From NCBI GenBank assembly GCA_023424475.1, contig JAFADX010000293.1, forward strand, positions 1 to 7,391: a DNA stretch of 7,391 nt, in the 5' to 3' direction. The notes under the pieces were generated by a model. It was not told where the DNA came from. It was given only the letters and a program-made list of their open reading frames with translations, and ran no database searches. A program made the translations under genes and the position numbers. Positions within the stretch are counted from its first letter, which is position 1. Every line of letters begins with the position of its first letter. The stretch comes from Pseudomonadota bacterium. Its GTDB lineage: Bacteria; Pseudomonadota; Alphaproteobacteria; Acetobacterales; Acetobacteraceae. Positions 1 to 4,644 of the stretch are shown here, piece by piece.

Positions 1-128
1 GGCGCGGCCATGGCGCCGATCAGGCCGGCGGCGAGCGGTGCCGCGGCGGCATCCGCGCCCGCCACGCGCGCGGCCAGCAGCAGCCCGGAGAGCGGCAGGG
101 AGATCGCGAGCCGCGGCGCGACGCGCAT
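1..128 (-). CDS. Partial membrane protein after the acyl carrier protein (ApeG/COG4648-like?)
   Basis: Only the first 42 codons are present; the gene runs off the left edge. It begins with ATG at 128-126, five bases after the stop of the acyl carrier protein gene, so the two are almost certainly co-transcribed. The visible N-terminus (MRVAPRLAISLPLSGLLLAA and onward) is a short basic start followed by a run of Leu/Ala/Gly, as expected for a first transmembrane helix. In aryl-polyene clusters the carrier proteins are commonly followed by a small integral membrane protein of the COG4648 type (ApeG). That identity is inferred from position and hydrophobicity, since too little sequence is available to recognise a family. 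It could be another membrane protein of the same lipid cluster. Confidence 0.5.
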   Translation of the reverse strand, partial: MRVAPRLAISLPLSGLLLAARVAGADAAAAPLAAGLIGAMAA

Positions 129-133
129 CGCCC

Positions 134-400
134 TCAGCCTGTCCGGTTCTTCTCGACATGGGCGGCGAGGGCGCGCAGGGAGGCGAAGATGCGGTGGTTC
201 CGCTCGTCGTCCGAGCGCAGCTGGAACCCGTAGCGCTTGGACACCGCAAGCGCGATCTCGAGCGCATCGATCGAATCGAGGCCCAGCCCTTCGCCGAACA
301 GCGGCGCCTCCGGATCGATCTCCTCCGGCGTCGTCTCGAGGTGAAGGGCCTCGACGATCAGTCTGGCGACCTCCGCTTCCAAGGAGAGGGTCGTCGTCAA
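134..400 (-). CDS. Acyl carrier protein, aryl-polyene/fatty-acid-like cluster type
   Basis: An 88-residue acyl carrier protein, the normal length for a free-standing carrier. The phosphopantetheine attachment site is clear: GLGLDSIDALEIAL, with Ser43 as the modified residue, in the loop before helix 2. The segment LFGEGLGLDSIDALE and the C-terminal part (YGFQLRSDDE followed by IFASLRALAAHV) match the carrier proteins of aryl-polyene (APE) clusters (ApeE/ApeF type) better than the housekeeping AcpP, which has GADSLD. It would carry the growing polyene acyl chain as a thioester in the cytoplasm for dedicated ketosynthases and dehydratases that must lie outside the window. The start is TTG at 400-398, chosen because a GGAG ribosome site sits 7 bases upstream and no ATG is available. 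The next gene starts 5 bases after its stop. The APE assignment rests on recalled family resemblance. Confidence 0.9.
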   Translation of the reverse strand: MTTTLSLEAEVARLIVEALHLETTPEEIDPEAPLFGEGLGLDSIDALEIALAVSKRYGFQLRSDDERNHRIFASLRALAAHVEKNRTG

Positions 401-406
401 GTTGGG

Positions 407-412
407 TCTCCC
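407..412 (-). promoter_or_regulatory. Ribosome binding site for the TTG-started acyl carrier protein
   Basis: On the minus strand this reads GGGAGA, with the GGAG core ending 7 bases before TTG at 400. This supports the non-ATG start over the second TTG six codons inside the gene. Confidence 0.6.
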
Positions 413-460
413 GCAGCTTCCCCGTTACGGTACCATTCCGTCCCGCCGACGGCCTGCGGA

Positions 461-478
461 GCGCCCTTGACGGGGCGC
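461..478. repeat. Short inverted repeat around a TTGACG hexamer, divergent intergenic region
   Basis: GCGCCC, TTGACG, GGGCGC: a perfect 6-bp inverted repeat whose spacer is a -35-like hexamer. It lies in the 99-bp gap between the divergently transcribed acyl carrier protein and deacetylase genes. No good -10 box stands 16-18 bases downstream on the plus strand, so it may be an operator rather than a promoter, or chance in GC-rich DNA. Confidence 0.25.
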
Positions 479-499
479 CACCGACCGGCGACCTCCGCA

Positions 500-1438
500 A
501 TGATGTCGCCTGCCCTCGGACGCCGAAATTACCAACGCGAAAGTGGCCTCACAAGGGCGACGGCCCGCGCGGCGCGGCGTCTTGCGCCGCTTCCAGGCGT
601 TTTCACCTTTACCGTGGACGTCGAGGAGCATGCGGGTGGCGCCAGGGCGGCGGCCCAGACCGGCCGCCTGCTCGACCTGCTGGACGAGGCCGGGGCGCGG
701 GGGACCTTCTTCGTCGAGGATGCCGTCGCGTCGGCCGATCCCGGGCTGGTGCGCGCCATCGCCGCACGGGGGCACGAGGTCGCCTCCCATGGCCATCGCC
801 ACCGGCCCCTGGCCGAGGAGGACGCGGCGGCGTTCCGGGCCGGCATGGCGGCGGCGCGGGACCGCCTGGCGGAGATCACGGGCGCCGCGCCGGCGGGGTA
901 CCGGGCGCCCTACTTCTCCCTGACGCCGCGCGCCGGCTGGGCCGGCGAGGCGCTGGCGGAGCTCGGCTTCGCCTATTCCTCCTCGGTCCTGCCGGCGTGG
1001 AACCCGCTGGCGGGCTGGCCCGGGGCGCCGCGGAAGCCCTTCCTCTGGGCCTCGGGGCTGCTCGAGTTGCCGGTCCCGGTGGCGCGGGTCGGGCCGCTGC
1101 GCCTGCCCTTCCTGGGAGGGATGTACCTGCGCTGGCTGCCCCCCTGGCGGCTGCGCTGGATGGCGGGGCGCTGGGCGGCGGAGGAGCCCGAGGGGGCGCT
1201 GTGGTCCTATTGCCACCCCTACGACCTGGATCGGGAAGAGGTGCTGGTGCGGCGGCAGGATGCGGGTGCCATCGGCAGCCTGATGCTGTGGCTCAACCGG
1301 GGTCCGACCCTGCCGCGGCTGCAGGGGCTGCTCGCCGGGCGGCAGTCGCTGCCCTTCGCCGAGCGGCTGCCCGTGCTTCGGCGCAATGCTGCGGTCTGGA
1401 TCCCGGAGGGCACGCCGCAGGCGGCGGCGGCCGGATAG
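500..1438 (+). CDS. Polysaccharide deacetylase (NodB/CE4 fold, exopolysaccharide-locus type)
   Basis: A 312-residue protein predicted to remove N- or O-acyl groups from a polysaccharide through a metal-dependent NodB-type active site. The motifs appear in the expected order. FTFTVDVEEH (residues 35-44) supplies the catalytic Asp40 and the acidic pair Glu42/Glu43. GHEVASHGHRH (91-101) carries the metal-binding histidines. GYRAPYF (133-139) is motif 3, YSSSVLP follows, and SYCHPYDLD (236-244) gives the late catalytic His239. The DVEE form of motif 1, the segment PFLGGMYLRWLP and the HPYDLD ending resemble deacetylases of XrtA/PEP-CTERM exopolysaccharide loci, although no exosortase or glycosyltransferase is present here. 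There is no signal peptide, so it is probably cytoplasmic. The start is ATG at 500 or the adjacent ATG at 503, both without a good ribosome site. The frame stays open leftwards, but that stretch lies opposite the acyl carrier protein gene. Family assignment is firm; the substrate is unknown. Confidence 0.88.
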   Translation: MMSPALGRRNYQRESGLTRATARAARRLAPLPGVFTFTVDVEEHAGGARAAAQTGRLLDLLDEAGARGTFFVEDAVASADPGLVRAIAARGHEVASHGHRHRPLAEEDAAAFRAGMAAARDRLAEITGAAPAGYRAPYFSLTPRAGWAGEALAELGFAYSSSVLPAWNPLAGWPGAPRKPFLWASGLLELPVPVARVGPLRLPFLGGMYLRWLPPWRLRWMAGRWAAEEPEGALWSYCHPYDLDREEVLVRRQDAGAIGSLMLWLNRGPTLPRLQGLLAGRQSLPFAERLPVLRRNAAVWIPEGTPQAAAAG

Positions 1439-1484
1439 CGCGGGTTCCGCCCTGTCGCGCCCGGTGGGCGGCGGTGCCGGGGTC

Positions 1485-1565
1485 ATGCCAGGCGGGCGAA
1501 GGTCCGGCCTGCGGCCCGCCCGGCGCATGGGGGGCACCAAGGTGAAACCTTCGGGCGCTTGGCAT
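1485..1565 (+). terminator. Long imperfect hairpin between convergent genes, probable terminator of the deacetylase
   Basis: Two 19-nt arms, 1485-1503 and 1547-1565, pair over 17 of 19 positions. The outer block is ATGCCA with TGGCAT, the middle is four pairs including one G-T, then comes a 2x2 G/G mismatch, and the inner block is CGAAGGT with ACCTTCG. The 43-nt loop holds a small GGCC-TGC-GGCC hairpin. On the plus strand the stem is followed by TTGTT, a weak T-rich tail, and it starts 46 bases after the deacetylase stop. It also lies 23 bases beyond the stop of the opposing small gene. The loop is long for a classical intrinsic terminator, so a REP-like palindromic element is an alternative. 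Confidence 0.5.
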
Positions 1566-1588
1566 TTGTTCCCCTGGACTCCCGGCCA

Positions 1589-1930
1589 TTACCGGCAGAG
1601 CTGCGCCTCGAGGGCCGACAGCCGGGCCGGCAGGCCGTTGGAGCCGGAAGCGAGCAGGCGGCGCGCCTCGCCTTCCCGGATCCGGTCCGCGATGCAGCGG
1701 CACAGCGCCGCCACGCGCCGGAGGGGCCAGTCGGAGCGGTCCGCGACGCGTTCCCGCAATGCATAGGTGCACTGGATGCGGAAGCCCGCATCCCCCAGCG
1801 GCGTGCCGAGCGAGGCCGCGTTCGGTGACGGCACCGGCATCGGCAGGGGCGGGCCCTGACTTGACAGCCACGCGAAGAGCGACGCTCCGATGCCGAGCAG
1901 GAGCCAGACCTTGAAGAGCAAGCGAACCAC
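1589..1930 (-). CDS. Small membrane-anchored or exported four-cysteine protein of unknown function
   Basis: A 113-residue protein that I do not recognise. Residues 4-22 form a hydrophobic segment after a short N-terminus with Arg3 and Lys7, so it is either a signal anchor or a signal peptide without an obvious cleavage site. Residues 26-36 form a proline-rich linker (PPLPMPVPSP). The rest looks helical and periplasmic, with exactly four cysteines: C54, C77, C79 and C112, including a CRC (CxC) motif and a Cys next to the C-terminus. An even number of cysteines outside the membrane suggests two disulfides tying helices together. The start is taken as GTG at 1930-1928 because it places the hydrophobic segment at the N-terminus; a TTG three codons further in is possible, and neither has a strong ribosome site. 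The gene is divergent from the exported protease, with 121 bp between the starts, so the two may share regulation. Confidence 0.6.
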   Translation of the reverse strand: MVRLLFKVWLLLGIGASLFAWLSSQGPPLPMPVPSPNAASLGTPLGDAGFRIQCTYALRERVADRSDWPLRRVAALCRCIADRIREGEARRLLASGSNGLPARLSALEAQLCR

Positions 1931-1982
1931 GACGCCAGCTTCGCCGGCCCCGCGCGCCGCGGTCAAACGGGGCCTGGCGGAT

Positions 1983-2009
1983 GCCCTTCCCGGGCTTGCG
2001 GGCAAGGGC
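1983..2009. repeat. 10-bp hairpin with one bulge in the divergent region before the protease
   Basis: GCCCTTCCCG (1983-1992) pairs with CGGG plus AAGGGC (1999-2002 and 2004-2009), with one bulged C at 2003 and the six-base loop GGCTTG. It lies 42 bases before the protease start, in the probable 5' leader. It could be an operator, a leader structure, or a chance palindrome in GC-rich DNA. Confidence 0.3.
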
Positions 2010-2051
2010 GGGCGTGACCGTGCCGGGCGCCACCGGCGCGCTTCCGGCCGG

Positions 2052-2750
2052 GTGGCGAGGCTGCGCCGGAGCCTGGCCGCCGCCCTGCTCGCCCTGCCCT
2101 GCGTCGCGGCGCAGGAGGTGCCGGGGCTCGGGCGGGTGGACACGCGCCGCCCGGTGCCGGCCGGCCAGCCGCCCTGGAACGCCGTCGGCATCGTCGAGAC
2201 CACGGCCGAGAACCGTTGCACCGGGACGCTGGTCGGGCCGCGCATCGTCGTCACCGCGGCGCATTGCCTGGTGACCGCGGATGCCTCCGGGCTGGTGCGG
2301 CCCCGGGCGATCACATTCCGCATCGACGGGCGCAGCGCGCGCGGCGTGGCGCTGCGCAGCGGCCCCGGCTTCGACCCGCGGCGGGAGGAACCCTGGCGCC
2401 TGGACTGGGCGGTGGTGACGATCGATGCGCCGCTCGGCAACGGGCGCAGCCTCCACATGCTGCAGGAGCCGCCGCGGGAGGGGCTGGCCGTCGCGCTGGC
2501 GGGCTGGCAGCACGACCGGCCCGGGGTGCTGCTCGCCGACCTCGGCTGCCATGTCGGCCTCTTCGCCACCTTCGGGCGGCAGGGCGTGATGGTGGGGCAC
2601 AATTGCGCGGGCACCACCGGATCCTCCGGCGCGCCGCTGATCGCGCGGGGACCGGACGGATCCTTCGTCGTCGTCGCCATCCAGAGCAAGGCGGCGCTCG
2701 GCCAGGCGCTCGGCGTCGCGGTGCCGGCCTTCACCATCCCGCTGCGGTGA
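2052..2750 (+). CDS. Exported trypsin-like serine protease (S1/V8-like)
   Basis: A 232-residue chymotrypsin-fold protease predicted to act in the periplasm or outside the cell. From GTG at 2052 the N-terminus is a classic signal peptide: basic RLRR, then a hydrophobic core of Leu and Ala, with likely cleavage after VAA (residues 18-20) before QEVPG. The catalytic triad is visible: His71 in VTAAHC, Asp118 in WRLDWAVVTID and Ser192 in TTGSSGAPL. The serine loop reads GSSGAP rather than the trypsin GDSGGP, as in glutamyl-endopeptidase/V8-like and many bacterial S1 members. Cys56/Cys72 flank the histidine and Cys166/Cys185 precede the serine loop, both spacings typical of disulfides. The frame is open upstream, but no other plausible start occurs after the divergent gene, and the signal peptide decides the start; the ribosome site is weak. 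Substrate specificity cannot be read from the sequence. Confidence 0.88.
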   Translation: MARLRRSLAAALLALPCVAAQEVPGLGRVDTRRPVPAGQPPWNAVGIVETTAENRCTGTLVGPRIVVTAAHCLVTADASGLVRPRAITFRIDGRSARGVALRSGPGFDPRREEPWRLDWAVVTIDAPLGNGRSLHMLQEPPREGLAVALAGWQHDRPGVLLADLGCHVGLFATFGRQGVMVGHNCAGTTGSSGAPLIARGPDGSFVVVAIQSKAALGQALGVAVPAFTIPLR

Positions 2751-2766
2751 GCGGCGCGCGGCTCGG

Positions 2767-2781
2767 CGGCGGCGACCGCCG
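2767..2781 (+). terminator. Small GC hairpin just after the protease gene
   Basis: CGGCGG, CGA, CCGCCG: a perfect 6-bp stem with a 3-base loop, 16 bases after the protease stop. There is no T-run, so it is at most a weak or Rho-assisted termination or 3'-end-protecting structure, and such hairpins arise by chance in this base composition. Confidence 0.25.
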
Positions 2782-2830
2782 GGGCTGCGCGGACGGAGCA
2801 GCGCGGCGCCTTCGAAGGGCGGGCGCTCGG

Positions 2831-2859
2831 CCGCCCTGAAGCCGGGGGCTTCGCGGCGG
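2831..2859. terminator. Hairpin between the convergent protease and amidase genes
   Basis: The inner stem GAAGCC-GGG-GGCTTC (2838-2852) is perfect. It is extended, across a 2x2 position with one mismatch and one T-G pair, by CCGCC (2831-2835) with GGCGG (2855-2859). It sits near the middle of the 191-bp gap between two convergent stop codons (2750 and 2942), where a bidirectional terminator is expected. No T-tract follows on either strand. The rest of this gap holds nothing else I can support. Confidence 0.4.
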
Positions 2860-2941
2860 GAGGCGGCCGGACGTGCTTCCTCGGGCACGCGGATCATCAT
2901 GTGGATGGGCCTGGCCGTGGCCGGCGCTTCGGCGCGTTGCG

Positions 2942-4381
2942 TCAGGCGGCGATCGGCGGGCGGTGCTGCGCCCAGGGGCGGGCATGCTCCAGCATGGCGC
3001 CGAGGCGCAGCACGTCGAACTCGGCGCCCCAGCGGCCGACGATCTGCAGTCCGGTCGGCAGCCCGTCGGCGCCGAAGCCGGAGGGCACCGTCATTGCCGG
3101 ATGGCCGGTGAGGTTGAAGGGGTATTGCGGGGAGGTCCAACCCTGGCGGGTGATGCCGCATTTCACGCCCTCGACCTCCACCTCGTCGGCGACGGTGTCG
3201 AAGGTCGCGGGCAGCGCGGTGCGCGAAGTGGTCGGCATCACCAGCGCGTCGTAGCGCCCGAGCAGATCCTGCACGGTGCGGAACAGCTGCGTGCGCGCGT
3301 ATTGCGCGTTGCGGAAATCGGCCAGGGTGAAGGTCGCGCCCTGGTCCATCACCGCGAGCGTCGCGGGGTCCATCACCTCCCGGAAGCGGGGCAGGTGGGG
3401 GGCGAGCAGCACCGCGAAATTCGCCTGGTACATGACGCGGCCCTCGTACTCGATCCAGTCGATGGCGTCGGTGATCTCCTCCACCTCCGCGCCCAGCGCG
3501 GCGTAGGCATCGAGGGCGGCGCGCGTGTTCGCCGCGACGTCGGCGGCGACGCGCGGATTGGCCAGGCGCGGCAGGTAGCCGAGGCGGATGCCGGAGAGAT
3601 CCTCGCCCGCGAGGGCCGGGGAGAGCGGCTTCGGGGGCGCCGCGCCGGCGGCCCAGGGGTCGCCTGGCGCCGCGCCGGCGAGGACGGAGAACATCAGCGC
3701 CGCATCCGTGACCGTGCGCGCCATCGGTCCGGCGTAGCTGTAGTTGGCGAAGGCGTCGCGCGCCGTCTCGAAGGGAATCGTGCCGAGCGTCGCCTTCAGC
3801 CCGACGATGCCGCAGCAGCAGGCGGGGCCGCGGATCGAGCCCGCGCCGTCGGTGCCGAGGGCGAGCGGCACCACCCCCGCCGCTACCGCCGCGGCGCTGC
3901 CGCCGGAGGAGCCGCCGGAGGTCCTTTCGGTGTTCCAGGGGTTGCGCGTGATGCCGAAGGCGGGGCCGTCGGTCAGGCCCTTCACGCCGAATTCCGGCAG
4001 CGTCGTCTTGGCGAGGATGATGGCGCCTGCCGCGCGCAGGCGCGCGACCAGGAGGTTGTCCGCGGCGGCGGCCGGCGCCTCGTCGAAGATGCGCGAGCCG
4101 TGGCCGGTGCGATGGCCGGCGATGTCGATCTGGTCCTTCACGACCACGGGCACGCCGTGCAGCGGGCCGAGCGGCGCGCCGTCCATCACCGCCTGTTCCG
4201 CCCGGCGCGCGGCGTCGCGTGCCTCGACCTCCATCACCGCCACGAAGCAGTTGAGGTGCTGCTGGATGCGGGGGATGGCGGCGAGGCTCGCCTCGACCAG
4301 GTCGCGCGGGGAGAGGCGCCGGCGGCGGATCAGCGCGGCGGCGTGGCTGGCGGAGAGGAAGGGCAGCGCGGTGTCGGTCAT
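2942..4381 (-). CDS. Amidase-signature family hydrolase
   Basis: A 479-residue enzyme of the amidase signature (AS) family, which hydrolyses carboxylic amides through a Ser-cisSer-Lys triad. The length is typical. The triad is seen as Lys82 in PVVVKDQIDIAG, Ser158 in RTSGGSSGGSAAA and the nucleophile Ser182 in GTDGAGSIRGP. The 24-residue spacing between the two serines matches the family. The N-terminal LSPRDLVEASL and the C-terminal GHPAMTVPSGF and LPTGLQIVG segments are also standard. A CCC triplet (188-190) follows the nucleophile where the family usually has a small/aromatic pair before a single Cys. There is no signal peptide, so it is cytoplasmic. The start is ATG at 4381, preceded by GATGAG; an ATG ten codons upstream is possible. 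A 45-codon frame ends 4 bases before this start. It is not GatA-like in context, as no gatB or gatC is nearby, and the physiological substrate is unknown. Confidence 0.92.
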   Translation of the reverse strand: MTDTALPFLSASHAAALIRRRRLSPRDLVEASLAAIPRIQQHLNCFVAVMEVEARDAARRAEQAVMDGAPLGPLHGVPVVVKDQIDIAGHRTGHGSRIFDEAPAAAADNLLVARLRAAGAIILAKTTLPEFGVKGLTDGPAFGITRNPWNTERTSGGSSGGSAAAVAAGVVPLALGTDGAGSIRGPACCCGIVGLKATLGTIPFETARDAFANYSYAGPMARTVTDAALMFSVLAGAAPGDPWAAGAAPPKPLSPALAGEDLSGIRLGYLPRLANPRVAADVAANTRAALDAYAALGAEVEEITDAIDWIEYEGRVMYQANFAVLLAPHLPRFREVMDPATLAVMDQGATFTLADFRNAQYARTQLFRTVQDLLGRYDALVMPTTSRTALPATFDTVADEVEVEGVKCGITRQGWTSPQYPFNLTGHPAMTVPSGFGADGLPTGLQIVGRWGAEFDVLRLGAMLEHARPWAQHRPPIAA

Positions 4382-4385
4382 GGTC

Positions 4386-4523
4386 TCATCCGGGATGTGG
4401 AAGGGGTGGCGCATCGGGGGTGCCTGCGGGCACCAGCGCGGGCCCGAGGCCGGCCACCTGGCGCGCATCGCGCCGCGCCGCGGCCAGGATCTCGGCGAGC
4501 CGGTCGCGGTTCTCGGGGGTCAT
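4386..4523 (-). pseudogene. 45-codon frame resembling the N-terminus of a 2-keto-4-pentenoate hydratase-type enzyme
   Basis: This frame runs from ATG at 4523-4521 to TGA at 4388-4386, 4 bases before the amidase ATG, so translation could be coupled. Residues 1-33, rich in the pattern RLAEILAAARRDARQVAGL followed by PALVPA, resemble what I remember of the N-terminal helix and loop of MhpD/fumarylacetoacetate-hydrolase-family hydratases, in which AARR and a PAL.PA motif precede an EAYAVQ segment. That continuation is missing: the frame instead ends in a short proline-rich tail (TPDAPPLPHPG). The simplest reading is a decayed gene start left upstream of the amidase. It may instead be a real small peptide or an unrelated frame with a leader role. 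The resemblance is from memory, and no strong ribosome site precedes the ATG. Confidence 0.35.
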
Positions 4524-4549
4524 GGCGCGTTCCCGGGGGCTGGTTCCGT

Positions 4550-4560
4550 GCCAGACTGGC
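4550..4560. promoter_or_regulatory. Short palindrome in the amidase/serine dehydratase divergent region
   Basis: GCCAG-A-CTGGC is a perfect 5-bp dyad in the 121-bp gap (4524-4644) between the minus-strand 45-codon frame and the serine dehydratase gene. It could be an operator half-pair for a divergent promoter, but no clear -35/-10 pair was found on either strand. Confidence 0.2.
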
Positions 4561-4644
4561 GCGCCCGGCGCGGAATGTCTCCTGCCGGGCGGATGGAAGA
4601 AACATCTTGAGCATTCGCCGCGCGGCGGCTGTGCTGGCGGGACC

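Noticed and set aside
467..495. Sigma-70 promoter using TTGACG at 467-472
   Set aside because: The hexamer 17 bases downstream (GACCTC) bears no resemblance to a -10 box.
38..499. Upstream extension of the deacetylase reading frame to position 38
   Set aside because: The stretch lies antisense to the well-supported acyl carrier protein and its translation is Arg/Pro-rich without NodB similarity. The start was placed at 500.
2052..2108. Lipoprotein signal in the protease (Leu-Pro-Cys near residue 17)
   Set aside because: The residues before Cys17 (Ala-Leu-Pro) do not fit a lipobox, whereas VAA at 18-20 gives a good ordinary signal-peptidase site.
1293..3161. 622-codon open frame on the minus strand
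   Set aside because: It lies opposite the deacetylase end, the protease and the gap after it. The translation is low-complexity Arg/Ala/Pro, the usual shadow of GC-rich codons.
4382..4468. N-terminal extension of the amidase by 29 residues
   Set aside because: The extension is not family-like and overlaps the 45-codon frame out of register. ATG at 4381 fits the usual N-terminus.
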